From positions 338,743 through 402,742 of the forward strand of contig NZ_JAKEDS010000003.1 in NCBI RefSeq assembly GCF_021462415.1: a stretch of DNA of 64,000 bases, read 5' to 3'. Below, one piece after another: positions 27,671 through 35,518 of this stretch; positions within the stretch are counted from its first letter, which is position 1; each line of letters opens with the position of its first letter. Under the pieces are notes generated by a model. The model saw nothing but the letters and a program-made list of their open reading frames with translations, was not told where the DNA came from and ran no database searches. A program made the position numbers and the translations under genes. The DNA is from Rhodohalobacter sp. 614A (GTDB taxonomy: Bacteria; Bacteroidota; Rhodothermia; Balneolales; Balneolaceae).

Positions 27671-28216
27671 TTAACCCTCGTCAGGTTCTGCGATTGAAAT
27701 TTTCTTTGGATACAATTCTTGTATCTCCTCTTGCTCCACCGTTTGATCTTCCAAGGAAGTGTACGGAACTCCAAACCTTTCCATAGATGCAGTATGACGT
27801 AACTCGGCATAAGCGCCCATCACTTCATCAAGCATATCTATGTAAACGTTATAGGGAGTAGCTCTTTGTGTTTTAATGGATACAATCGCATCATTAGGTG
27901 ATTCTGATAAATCCGGATTCGCACCGTTATTATTCACAAATGTCTTAATTTTTTCCTTCACAGAACTTATAGAGGCAGGTTCTTCATCAATAAGAACCAT
28001 TCCCTGTGCATTCACCAGGATATTAAGCAGATTTCGCTCTTTTACTGGTGGCGGGTCTGTGTTTTCGTCAGGCATTGGCGGTAATATCAACCCAATACCT
28101 GTATCAACATCAATGGTTGTTACAACGAGAAAGAAAATAAGAAGCAAAAAGGCGATATCTGCAAGTGAAGAACCATTGATCTCTGGCTCTTCTCTGTTTC
28201 GCTTTTTCTTTAACAT
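27671..28216 (-). CDS. exbD: ExbD/TolR-family biopolymer transport protein (first copy)
   Basis: A 181-residue inner-membrane protein. The N-terminal helix (SSLADIAFLLLIFFLVVTTI, about 15-36) carries the conserved Asp (LADIAFL) that conducts protons at the ExbB interface; the rest is a periplasmic domain with a Pro-rich link (LPPMPDENTDPPPV) and a longer C-terminus than its neighbour. It lies between the 89-residue membrane protein gene (11 bp upstream) and the second exbD gene (5 bp downstream), in one operon that starts with exbB. Confidence 0.9.
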   Translation of the reverse strand: MLKKKRNREEPEINGSSLADIAFLLLIFFLVVTTIDVDTGIGLILPPMPDENTDPPPVKERNLLNILVNAQGMVLIDEEPASISSVKEKIKTFVNNNGANPDLSESPNDAIVSIKTQRATPYNVYIDMLDEVMGAYAELRHTASMERFGVPYTSLEDQTVEQEEIQELYPKKISIAEPDEG

Positions 28217-28227
28217 ATTGGCCCGAT

Positions 28228-28497
28228 TTAAAAGTTAAATGTTCCTCGTGTTCCTGTCACTAAGATGGAAAGAAGCATAAGGGCTATCATAAAAATCATA
28301 GTAGCAACTCCTGCCTGTGCGAATGTTCCCGTTAGAAAAAAGGAAACAGCAAATACAACCACAGGTACTCCCATCGCTCCAAGTTTTTTGAAATCGGATT
28401 TTCCGTGCATCACGTTTCTGATTCCGGAAATAAAGATCCCAATAACACCTATTACGATAAGACCGAGAGCTAAACCTATTGCTAAATTATTAATCAT
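28228..28497 (-). CDS. Small three-helix membrane protein in the exbB-exbD operon
   Basis: An 89-residue hydrophobic protein with three predicted membrane helices (about 5-27, 44-62 and 66-82), separated by a short basic loop (RNVMHGKSDFKK). No family recognised. Its location between exbB (41 bp upstream) and exbD (11 bp downstream), all on one strand, implies a role in the ExbB/ExbD complex or its assembly (inference). Confidence 0.75.
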   Translation of the reverse strand: MINNLAIGLALGLIVIGVIGIFISGIRNVMHGKSDFKKLGAMGVPVVVFAVSFFLTGTFAQAGVATMIFMIALMLLSILVTGTRGTFNF

Positions 28498-28538
28498 AAA
28501 TTTTTCCTATTAGATAATTTAATTTCGGTTTCCAGCCT

Positions 28539-29246
28539 TTACTCGGTTGTATCCTCTTCAGGAACTATTTTTTTACCTTCTTTAAGGAGTACAATAGAGT
28601 CGATAAGAGTAATAGAGCTTTCTTCCATATCGGAGATCAGTCTGTCAATTTTTGACACACAATAGTTGTAACCGATCTGGAGAATAATACCTGCAAGAAG
28701 ACCACCAGCTGTTGTCAACAATGCAATTTTAATACCACGTGCAACCAAGCTTGGAGAGATATCGGCAGCGGCTTCAATAGCATCGAAGGCCTCAATCATA
28801 CCAACTACAGTTCCAAGGAAGCCAAGGAGTGGTGCAATAGCGATAAAGAGAGATAACCATACAAGTCCTCGCTCGAGGAAGCTCATCTCAATTGATCCAT
28901 AGGTTGTAATTGCTTTTTCAGCGGCATCGATACCTTCATCGGCACGCATTAAACCTGCCTGAAAAACGGAAGCTACCGGTCCACGTGTTTTAGCACATAA
29001 TTCTTGTGCAGCCGGGATACCACCTTCCTGAAGTGCTTGCTGTACTTCAAGTACAAATTTCCTGGTGTTTATGTCAGCCAGATTTAATGTAATAATGCGC
29101 TCCAGAAAAATAGCCAATCCTAGAATAAGGGCTATTAGTACAGGCCACATGAACTCGCCTCCTTCATTAAATTTTTCGACGATTACATTAAAAAAGCCAG
29201 CATCAGCCCCAGCTTGTAGAAAAAAGAGAGCTAAAGATGAAGTCAT
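28539..29246 (-). CDS. exbB: ExbB/TolQ/MotA-family proton channel protein
   Basis: A 235-residue inner-membrane protein. Three transmembrane helices (about 35-52, 132-157 and 172-197) with the family's core: RGLVWLSLFIAIAPLLGFLG followed by TVVGMIEAF, and GIKIALLTTAGGLLAGIILQ. It forms the stator with ExbD, using proton motive force to drive TonB-dependent transport or envelope constriction. It is first in an operon with the small membrane protein and two exbD genes, and probably serves the TonB receptor encoded 7 kb away among others. Confidence 0.93.
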   Translation of the reverse strand: MTSSLALFFLQAGADAGFFNVIVEKFNEGGEFMWPVLIALILGLAIFLERIITLNLADINTRKFVLEVQQALQEGGIPAAQELCAKTRGPVASVFQAGLMRADEGIDAAEKAITTYGSIEMSFLERGLVWLSLFIAIAPLLGFLGTVVGMIEAFDAIEAAADISPSLVARGIKIALLTTAGGLLAGIILQIGYNYCVSKIDRLISDMEESSITLIDSIVLLKEGKKIVPEEDTTE

Positions 29247-29415
29247 ACGTTTACTCCGCGTTATGTTTTGGTTTTGAGCTTAAATTGAAGCAAAATGATA
29301 GATCATTTGTCACATAAAGTCAAAATATCAAATACTAACTTAATATTCAGAAATTATATGTGTAACTAAAATTCTGCAGTTAATAATTATATACTCTTGG
29401 AATATATTAGTTGAA

Positions 29416-29428
29416 GGCACTAAGTGCC
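29416..29428. promoter_or_regulatory. Candidate operator GGCACTAAGTGCC
   Basis: A perfect 6-1-6 dyad (GGCACT, A, AGTGCC) about 170 bp upstream of the exbB start codon and about 40 bp from the larger palindrome. Function unknown; a repressor operator is plausible. Confidence 0.35.
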
Positions 29429-29468
29429 AAACAGTTTATCCAAATTCTTTTGAAAAAATTCAAATTAA

Positions 29469-29492
29469 AGGTTAATAAGCGCTTATTAACCT
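29469..29492. promoter_or_regulatory. 24-bp perfect palindrome upstream of exbB
   Basis: AGGTTAATAAGC is followed without spacer by its exact reverse complement. A 12-bp perfect half-site with no loop is unsuited to an RNA hairpin and better suited to a dimeric DNA-binding protein. It lies about 223 bp from the exbB start and about 90 bp beyond the OmpA terminator. Confidence 0.5.
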
Positions 29493-29579
29493 GTATACAC
29501 AAATCTTATGTATGGTTTTGAAGAGTCTGTCCGACCACAATACCATACAAAACAGATTTCGAAAATTTACTTAAAATAA

Positions 29580-29603
29580 AAAACGCATCCGAGGATGCGT
29601 TTT
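29580..29603 (-). terminator. Intrinsic terminator of the OmpA-like gene
   Basis: AAACGCATCC (29581-29590) and GGATGCGTTT (29593-29602) form a 10-bp stem with a 2-nt apex (8 bp with a larger loop in practice), with T/A-runs on both sides, 17 nt after the stop codon. Confidence 0.85.
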
Positions 29604-29619
29604 TTAAAAGATTGTTAAA

Positions 29620-30162
29620 TTAACTTCTTGGATTAAGTGGATGCGATTCCGCTCTGCGATTCTTTTCGCAACCAGGAGTGTCTTGATCCATTTCCATTTC
29701 GGCACATGGAATCGGAGCTTTTCCTAATCCACGTGATTCAATCCGACCTTCACTAATTCCGTTTTGTCGATAGAAATCTACCACGGCAGCAGCACGTCGT
29801 AAACTCAATCTCAGGTTGTATTGATCGCCACCAACGTGATCGGTATAGGCATCTACACGAACTCGTGTATTGGGATGATCCCGAAGAACGGTTACGTTAT
29901 CAGCAAGAAGTCTTGCCGCACGATCTGTTATTGTGTACAGGTCAAAGCCAAAGTTAATGGTATTTAAATCTTCTACCATTTCAACTTCTTCTTCCTCTTC
30001 AGGTTGTTGGGCCGAATAATCAGTATTGTCCTCAACCGGTGCTTCTGTAACAGTTGGCTCCGGTTCTGGCTCAGAAATTTCTTCTGCAGTTTTACATGAA
30101 CTGAATAATAATGCCCCAATTGTTAAGATGAGGAGGAATAGTGTAATTTTGTTAGTTGTCAT
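29620..30162 (-). CDS. OmpA-family (Pal-like) lipoprotein
   Basis: A 180-residue lipoprotein. Signal peptide ends LLFSSC with lipidated Cys23, followed by a Pro/Glu-rich linker (EPEPEPTVTEAPVED) and an OmpA C-terminal peptidoglycan-binding domain (about 68-172): INFGFDLYTITDRAARLLAD, VRVDAYTDHVGGDQYNLRLS with the peptidoglycan-contact Asp, and NGISEGRIESRGLGK. The family's Arg is in CEKNRRAES. It anchors the outer membrane to peptidoglycan, like Pal. The linker length is short and the C-terminus (SHPLNPRS) differs from the usual NRRVEF-type end. It has its own terminator. Confidence 0.88.
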   Translation of the reverse strand: MTTNKITLFLLILTIGALLFSSCKTAEEISEPEPEPTVTEAPVEDNTDYSAQQPEEEEEVEMVEDLNTINFGFDLYTITDRAARLLADNVTVLRDHPNTRVRVDAYTDHVGGDQYNLRLSLRRAAAVVDFYRQNGISEGRIESRGLGKAPIPCAEMEMDQDTPGCEKNRRAESHPLNPRS

Positions 30163-30252
30163 AAAGCAATTGTTTTATAATGTTGTGAGCTTAAGAATAG
30201 AAAATCTGAAAAGGAAGGATGATTTGCAATACTTATTCCTAAACCTCTTGGA

Positions 30253-30426
30253 TTAATATTCCCTTTCAAAGAAATGTCGGTAGAACTCTTCATCGCTTAA
30301 AAGAGACATCTCTAACTTTTTTAACCTTTTAAGGTCTATTTTATACTTAGCATGGTCTCTTCGCTTCCCAGATCTTTTTAAAAATAAAACTAAAATTTCT
30401 GGCTTCCTATATGCAAAAAGGCACAA
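30253..30426 (-). pseudogene. Possible short gene or gene remnant downstream of dsbD
   Basis: A 57-codon open frame reads on the minus strand from a TTG at 30426 to TAA at 30253-30255. Its product is strongly charged in a coding-like way: KRSGKRRDHAKYKIDLKRLK, then SDEEFYRHFFEREY. There is no ATG at the head, no ribosome-binding site, and an in-frame stop just upstream, so it may be the 3' end of a decayed gene. I do not recognise a family. It lies 28 bp beyond the dsbD stop. Confidence 0.25.
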
Positions 30427-30453
30427 TGTAAAATTTTATAAATATGTGAGATA

Positions 30454-32379
30454 TTAGAGATTGTTCAACTTGTTATACCTTTCTATTCCTCTCCCCAGAA
30501 ATTCTTCAAATGCCTCTGCCCTCGTATAGCCAATCAATTGATCCAGTACACGCCCCGATTCGGGATCAACAATTGCGTAGGTTGGCAAAGCCACGGTGCC
30601 GGTTAATTCAAATTGAAACTGCTGATTTTCCTCAGCGTCAGTCCCGCCATCGGTGTAGAGTTTTACTTTTTCCATTTGCTCAAAACGTAGTTGAACATCC
30701 TCCAAAGGGAAAACCGTATTCTCCATTGCCCGGCAGTTTGTACACGTATAACCTGTAAAATCGATAAAAAGCGGCCTGTTTTCTGAAATCGCATTGTCAA
30801 CGGAAGCCTCATAGTCATCAGACCAAATCTCCCCACTTTGGGAATTATTCGTTCCTGCTGAACCGATTGAGTTAACAACACTTACATCCGTTGGTTTTTT
30901 AGCTGGAAGCCACGAATCCCAAATACCGAGCGAAGCTCCAAGCAGACCGGGAATCAAATAAAAACTGAAGAGCAGAAACGGAATAGCAACCAATAATCTG
31001 CCGGTGGTTATGGATTCCGGTTTTTGATCTCCATGAAGAGAAAATGTACCCAACAGATACAATCCGGTTAAAAAGAAGAGCGTTATCCAGATTGCAATTC
31101 CAAGGGGACGCGAAATAATTCCCCACTGCCATACAATATCCGCATTCGCCAAAAACTTAATGGAGGCGGCTAAAATGATAAACCCAAGCACTACTTTTAC
31201 CACGTTCATCCAGGCACCGCTTTTGGGAAGCGACTCAAGATAGCCGGGAAACATCGCAAAAAGGATAAACGGACTGGCAAATGCTGCCGAGAATCCAAGC
31301 ATTCCCACAATCGGGTAGAACCAGTCTCCGCCGGTAGTTGCAGCCAAAATAGCTCCCACAAAAGGAGCGGTACATGAAAATGAAACAGCACTGATTGTCA
31401 GCCCCATAAACAGAGTGCCGACCATACCACTTCCCTCATTACTTTTTTTGTTGAGCCAGTTTGTGAGACGGTATGGCAACCTCAATTCAAACATACCAAG
31501 AAGGCTCACGCCAAATACAATAAACATGATTCCAATACCCAAATTGACAAACGGATTGGATGCGAACTGGCTCACACCGCTTACCCCTAAAATGAGCGCA
31601 AGAATTGCGCCGAGCGACGTAAATATGATAACAATTGATAAACCAAACATGATGGCTTGTGCCCAACCGGTTTGGTTTTCTTTTGCCTGATTTGAGAAAT
31701 AGGAAACTGTCAGGGGTATTAAAGGAAAGACACACGGGGTTAGAAGTGCTGCAAATCCTGCGGTAATTGCCAGCCAGAGAAATCCCCAAATACTATCGGA
31801 TGAAATCCCGGCTTCACTTGTCAGTTTAAATTCCTCATCATTTTCAGCTTGTTGATTCGCTGCCGATTCGGAAAAATCCTGGAATGGATTATCAGCAACT
31901 CCGGCCAAAACCACCTCTCCTTCTATCTGTTTGGTTTTCGGAGGCAGGCAGGATACATCATCACAAACCTGGTATAAGATTTCCAGAACAATCGACTGAG
32001 TTCCCTCTAATGAAGGTTTAAAAGCAACAGGAATCGTGAAACGGGCTGATTTTGAATGCCATCCCAAATCAGTATTAAAGTTAGGATCGAATGCAATCAC
32101 TGCATCTGATTCCTGTACATCACCGGCGATTGCCATATCCGATGATGGAGTAGAAAATTGTGTTGGATAAGGCCCGGCATCCGGGTCATTCGAAATAGAA
32201 TAGAGGTGCCAGTTTCCATCGATGGATGCTTCAACAATAACATTGAAAACTTCCCCAGCCCGGGCACTATCGGGAGCTTCTGCCAGGGTATAATCAACAG
32301 GATCCAATAACTGACCGTAAACAAAAAATGGGGATAACGCGAAGAGCGCAATCCCCATTATAAATGCTAATTTTTTCAT
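30454..32379 (-). CDS. dsbD: Thiol:disulfide interchange protein DsbD
   Basis: A 641-residue inner-membrane reductase carrying electrons from cytoplasmic thioredoxin to the periplasm. Signal peptide (1-22); N-terminal DsbD-alpha-type domain (about 25-165) with a Cys pair in YQVCDDVSCLPP; eight or more membrane helices (about 195-490) with the conserved cysteines in LLTPCVFPLIPLTVSY and FSCTAPFVG; C-terminal thioredoxin domain (about 515-635) with the CxxC motif in DFTGYTCTNCRAM. All three redox cysteine pairs are present, so it should be functional. It follows rplI at 34 bp on the same strand, perhaps by read-through. Confidence 0.94.
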   Translation of the reverse strand: MKKLAFIMGIALFALSPFFVYGQLLDPVDYTLAEAPDSARAGEVFNVIVEASIDGNWHLYSISNDPDAGPYPTQFSTPSSDMAIAGDVQESDAVIAFDPNFNTDLGWHSKSARFTIPVAFKPSLEGTQSIVLEILYQVCDDVSCLPPKTKQIEGEVVLAGVADNPFQDFSESAANQQAENDEEFKLTSEAGISSDSIWGFLWLAITAGFAALLTPCVFPLIPLTVSYFSNQAKENQTGWAQAIMFGLSIVIIFTSLGAILALILGVSGVSQFASNPFVNLGIGIMFIVFGVSLLGMFELRLPYRLTNWLNKKSNEGSGMVGTLFMGLTISAVSFSCTAPFVGAILAATTGGDWFYPIVGMLGFSAAFASPFILFAMFPGYLESLPKSGAWMNVVKVVLGFIILAASIKFLANADIVWQWGIISRPLGIAIWITLFFLTGLYLLGTFSLHGDQKPESITTGRLLVAIPFLLFSFYLIPGLLGASLGIWDSWLPAKKPTDVSVVNSIGSAGTNNSQSGEIWSDDYEASVDNAISENRPLFIDFTGYTCTNCRAMENTVFPLEDVQLRFEQMEKVKLYTDGGTDAEENQQFQFELTGTVALPTYAIVDPESGRVLDQLIGYTRAEAFEEFLGRGIERYNKLNNL

Positions 32380-32412
32380 CAGGTTTCTCGCATTAACAGC
32401 CTGGAAAGCGAA

Positions 32413-32865
32413 TTAAGCTTCTTCTGCTTTCACAACCCAAACTTTAACCTGTGGATTAAGATCACCCATTAAATCAATGGTAGCCGTGTATTCGCCAAGA
32501 GTTTTGATGTCCTGATCAATACTAATTTTTCTTCGGTCGATCAAAATATCCCGCTCTTCAAGAGCTTCTGCAATCTGGATATTTGTAACCGTTCCATGGA
32601 TCTTGTCGTCCTCACCTACAGTAACCGGAATGGTAACCGATGTAGTTTCAAGTTGTTGTGCCAGTTCTTTGGCTTTCTCAACTGTCAATTCTGCTCTCAG
32701 TTCGGCTTCACGTTTCATTTGCTCATGATGCTTGATAGCACCTTCGGTAGCTAAAACGGCTTTTGCCTGTGGAATTAAATAATTCCGGCCGTAACCTGGT
32801 TTTACATCTACCAGATCACCAGCTGAACCAAGCTTTTCTACGTCTTCTTTTAAAATCAATTTCAT
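32413..32865 (-). CDS. rplI: 50S ribosomal protein L9
   Basis: A 150-residue large-subunit protein. N-terminal domain MKLILKEDVEKLGSAGDLVD then VKPGYGRNYLIPQAKAVLAT, a charged connecting helix (about 45-75) and the C-terminal domain with IDQDIKTLGEYTATIDL. Length is full for L9. It is the last gene of rpsF-rpsR-rplI, starting 14 bp after rpsR. Confidence 0.97.
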   Translation of the reverse strand: MKLILKEDVEKLGSAGDLVDVKPGYGRNYLIPQAKAVLATEGAIKHHEQMKREAELRAELTVEKAKELAQQLETTSVTIPVTVGEDDKIHGTVTNIQIAEALEERDILIDRRKISIDQDIKTLGEYTATIDLMGDLNPQVKVWVVKAEEA

Positions 32866-32879
32866 GTGTTATACCCTCC

Positions 32880-33131
32880 TTATCTCAGATTTTCACTTAC
32901 GTAGGGAATCAACGCTAAAAACCGGGCTCTTTTAACCGCCGTTGATAGCTGACGCTGATGTTTGGCACTGGTGCCGGTTACACGTCTTGGAAGAATTTTA
33001 CCCTGATCGTTGATAAATCGTTCGAGAATGTCGGTTTGCTTGTAATCAACATACTCAATTCCTGCTTTGGTAAACTTGCAGTCCTTGCTTTTTAAATGTC
33101 CTTTCTTGGGATGCGATGGATTATTAATCAT
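32880..33131 (-). CDS. rpsR: 30S ribosomal protein S18
   Basis: An 83-residue small-subunit protein that binds as a heterodimer with S6. Motifs: [20 protein letters not shown] and [20 protein letters not shown], with the end [15 protein letters not shown]. It lies between rpsF (18 bp upstream) and rplI; no ssb gene intervenes, unlike in Firmicutes. Confidence 0.97.
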   Translation of the reverse strand: MINNPSHPKKGHLKSKDCKFTKAGIEYVDYKQTDILERFINDQGKILPRRVTGTSAKHQRQLSTAVKRARFLALIPYVSENLR

Positions 33132-33149
33132 AATGGAATCTCTTTAAAT

Positions 33150-33530
33150 TTATTCGTCTTCGTCTGAATCTTCTTCGGTCTCTTCATAAAGAGATGGAAG
33201 CTCGCCTTTTTTCATAAGCTCATAATGACGCTTCATTTTTGCATCATACTTCAGCGTGAGATATCGCATGATGTCATCATGAATTCTCATCGTTCTTTCG
33301 GCTTTTTCAATAGCTTCGCCTGGAGCTTCGAAGTACATATTTACGTAGTAACCTGTACTTTTCTTATCAATTTCGTAGGCAAGTTTTTTTACTCCCCATT
33401 CATCAACGTCAACGATTTCTCCACCGTTGTCTTCGATTAGTTTATTTATATGACTTACCAGCTCTGAAAACTTTTCCTCATCGAGGACAGGATTCAAGAT
33501 GTAAGTCATTTCATAGAAATGTTTCTTCAT
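33150..33530 (-). CDS. rpsF: 30S ribosomal protein S6
   Basis: A 126-residue small-subunit protein: YEMTYILNPVLDEEKFSELV, then WGVKKLAYEIDKKSTGYYVN, and an acidic C-terminal tail (EETEEDSDEDE). First gene of the S6-S18-L9 operon. A good TTG-N20-TATCTTTA promoter lies upstream (33605-33635). In many bacteria the S6:S18 dimer represses its own leader RNA; a short TTTCC/GGAAA hairpin at 33555-33570 lies in the leader, but I could not confirm the known motif. Confidence 0.97.
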   Translation of the reverse strand: MKKHFYEMTYILNPVLDEEKFSELVSHINKLIEDNGGEIVDVDEWGVKKLAYEIDKKSTGYYVNMYFEAPGEAIEKAERTMRIHDDIMRYLTLKYDAKMKRHYELMKKGELPSLYEETEEDSDEDE

Positions 33531-33604
33531 ACTGTCTGTTTTGTCTTTGGTTGATTTCCAAAATCGGAAACAGTCGCCGTGCGTTTTGCCGACAACAGAG
33601 CCTG

Positions 33605-33635
33605 TAAAGATAAGAATTGATGTTTAGTTAAACAA
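33605..33635 (-). promoter_or_regulatory. Candidate Bacteroidota-type promoter for rpsF
   Basis: On the minus strand, TTG (33633-33635) is followed after 20 nt by TATCTTTA (33605-33612), seven of eight matches to the group's TAnnTTTG -7 box. The leader to the rpsF ATG would be about 70 nt. The -33 element lies in a 16-mer that recurs upstream of rpoD, and the adjacent GTTTAGTTAAAC (33622-33633) is a small dyad. Confidence 0.5.
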
Positions 33636-33646
33636 TCTTTCCGACA

Positions 33647-33673
33647 GAGATTTTATTGAATGAATAAAATCTC
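33647..33673 (-). terminator. 11-bp hairpin between nuoN and rpsF
   Basis: GAGATTTTATT (33647-33657) and AATAAAATCTC (33663-33673) form a perfect 11-bp stem with a 5-nt loop, about 46 nt after the nuoN stop. It is AT-rich and lacks a trailing T-tract, so termination of the nuo operon is likely but not certain. Confidence 0.5.
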
Positions 33674-33718
33674 AAATGAAGGATTAGTAGTGATGTGTGT
33701 AGATATCACATACGGAAA

Positions 33719-35161
33719 TCAACCCGCATAATATGATGAAATTAACTCTATCAATCCGGAGGTTGGCAGAACCGGTTCAATACCATAATAAACGGTTAAT
33801 ACTGCCAGCAGAATTAACGTCCATTTGAACATAAAACCGGGAGTTTTCATCGTGTATTCTTTGTGAGGTTCTTTGAAGTAGAGATAGACCATCACGCGCA
33901 AATAGTAGTAAACACTTGCCGCACTTGCCAGCACACCGATAATGGCCAATGGAACCAATCCGGCTTGAACCGCAGCGGCAAATACATAGTATTTTCCAAT
34001 AAACCCAACCATCGGCGGAATGCCTGCCAGCGAAAAGAGAAAAATGGAGAGCATCACTCCCATCACCGGAACTTTAAAACCGAGCCCGGCATAACTGTCA
34101 ATTTCAGTAAAATCGAGTCCGCGGTTTCTTTCATAATAGGCGATTACTCCAAAAGCGCCCGCGTTCATAATCGTATAAGCAAAAAGATAGTAGAGAACTC
34201 CGGTGTACCCTGCTTCCGTTCCGGCTGCCAATCCCACCAACAGATAACCGGCATGGGCAATACTGGAATAGGCCAGCATTCTCTTCACATTGTCTTGCGC
34301 CATTGCAATCAGGTTCCCCACTATCATAGTGATGATGGAAACGACCCTGATCACATTTTGCCAATCACCGATTTCGGAATTGGGTAACATTCTTGTTAAT
34401 ACTAAGATAAACGCAACGAATGTAGCGGATTTAACCGCCGTTGCCATAAAAGCCGTTAATGTTGTGGGCGTACCCTGATAAACATCTGGTGTCCACATAT
34501 GAAATGGAACGGCCGCTATTTTAAAGAAGAGACCTACAAGTAACAAACCTGTACCTGCGAGAAATAACAAACTCGGTTCAGCGGCCGCTGCAACAGCTTC
34601 TAAATTTGTAGCACCCGTTGCACCGTAAATCAGTGCAATCCCATAGAGAAGAAATCCCGTTGAGAAAGCCCCCAGGAGAAAATATTTCAAAGCTGCTTCT
34701 GCGCCGATCTTTTCATTTTTGAACAATCCGGCAAGTACATAAAGGCAGATCGACATCGTTTCGAGACTGATAAAAAGTGTAATCAAATCGTTGGTAACGG
34801 CAAGTCCCAGCATTCCTGTAATTGAAAACAGCATCAACCCATACACTTCGCCGTTGTGTAAGTCTAAATCCTGAAGATAATCCCGCGAAATAGTCACACA
34901 AAAAAGAGAACCCATTAACACCACTACCGAACCGAAAGCTCCAACACCCCCGTAAATAATCATCCCGGAAAAAGCTGTACCGGTTTCACCGTATAATGAC
35001 TGAATTGTGAATAACAATGCAATAGAAATTCCGCCGATAGTAACCCCAAATGTAAGATTTGCCGATTTCTTAAAGGCTTCCAGCATGATCGCTATCAAAC
35101 CGGCAAAAGCTACAATAACACCGGGTAAAAAAGTTTGTAGGTCCTGTAGGATTTCCATCAA
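33719..35161 (-). CDS. nuoN: NADH-quinone oxidoreductase subunit N
   Basis: A 480-residue antiporter-like membrane subunit of complex I with about 14 helices. The TM7 lysine is in LFFKIAAVPFHMWTPDVYQG and a further lysine in ATAVKSATFVAF, with the TM5 Glu in LFISLETMSICLYVLAG; LAYSSIAHAGYLLVGL is the usual TM10 motif. It is last in nuoL-nuoM-(pterin dehydratase)-nuoN. A GTP-like alternative start is not needed: the ATG gives MMEILQDLQTFLPGVIV, a normal N-terminus. Confidence 0.95.
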   Translation of the reverse strand: MMEILQDLQTFLPGVIVAFAGLIAIMLEAFKKSANLTFGVTIGGISIALLFTIQSLYGETGTAFSGMIIYGGVGAFGSVVVLMGSLFCVTISRDYLQDLDLHNGEVYGLMLFSITGMLGLAVTNDLITLFISLETMSICLYVLAGLFKNEKIGAEAALKYFLLGAFSTGFLLYGIALIYGATGATNLEAVAAAAEPSLLFLAGTGLLLVGLFFKIAAVPFHMWTPDVYQGTPTTLTAFMATAVKSATFVAFILVLTRMLPNSEIGDWQNVIRVVSIITMIVGNLIAMAQDNVKRMLAYSSIAHAGYLLVGLAAGTEAGYTGVLYYLFAYTIMNAGAFGVIAYYERNRGLDFTEIDSYAGLGFKVPVMGVMLSIFLFSLAGIPPMVGFIGKYYVFAAAVQAGLVPLAIIGVLASAASVYYYLRVMVYLYFKEPHKEYTMKTPGFMFKWTLILLAVLTVYYGIEPVLPTSGLIELISSYYAG

Positions 35162-35226
35162 CTATTTTTGCTTTATCTGATCGTACAAAATTGACCCGGA
35201 TTGTCCGGGCTTAAAAATCATCAACA

Positions 35227-35514
35227 TTAATTGCTATAAATTTCCTCAATGGCTCTGGCCAGTTTGATGTCTTTTTCTGTCACTTTATCATCTGCATCGT
35301 GAGTACTTAATGTTATTGAAACACTGTTGTACACGTTCGACCAGTCGGGATGGTGAACCAGTGCTTCGGCCTCAAAGCCAACTCTCACCATAAAAGACAT
35401 CGCTTCTTTGAAATCATCGAATGAAAAATCTTTGGTAATTGTGTCATCCTCGAAATTCCAGCCATCAAGGTTTTTCAATTCTTGTTCAATTTGTTCTTTA
35501 CTCAGTGGATCCAT
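35227..35514 (-). CDS. phhB: Pterin-4a-carbinolamine dehydratase
   Basis: A 95-residue cytoplasmic enzyme that dehydrates 4a-hydroxytetrahydropterin, recycling the cofactor of aromatic amino acid hydroxylases. Motifs: FDDFKEAMSFMVRVGFEAEA, catalytic HHPDWSNVYNSVSITLSTHD and the C-terminal VTEKDIKLARAIEEI. Start ATG 35512-35514; a GTG directly before it (35515-35517) is possible. It is wedged between nuoM (stop 4 bp upstream of the ATG) and nuoN (65 bp downstream), apparently co-transcribed with complex I. No hydroxylase gene is in the window. With FolE2 and PTPS at 17.6-18.9 kb it supports a tetrahydropterin pathway. Confidence 0.92.
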   Translation of the reverse strand: MDPLSKEQIEQELKNLDGWNFEDDTITKDFSFDDFKEAMSFMVRVGFEAEALVHHPDWSNVYNSVSITLSTHDADDKVTEKDIKLARAIEEIYSN

Positions 35515-35518
35515 CACT

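Larger units (their letters stand above)
29247..29619. other. 373-bp intergenic region upstream of exbB rich in dyads
   Basis: No coding sequence is seen. The region contains the OmpA-gene terminator (29580-29603), a 24-bp perfect palindrome (29469-29492), a 13-bp dyad GGCACTAAGTGCC (29416-29428) and AT-rich sequence before exbB that should hold its promoter. A GTATGG/CCATAC pair lies at roughly 29510-29550. The density of symmetric sites is higher than in other gaps of this window. Confidence 0.6.

Noticed and set aside
33531-33604. S6:S18-binding leader motif in the rpsF mRNA
   Set aside because: A short TTTCC/GGAAA hairpin (33555-33570) exists, but I could not match the known conserved bulge and flanking stem; left as a note only.
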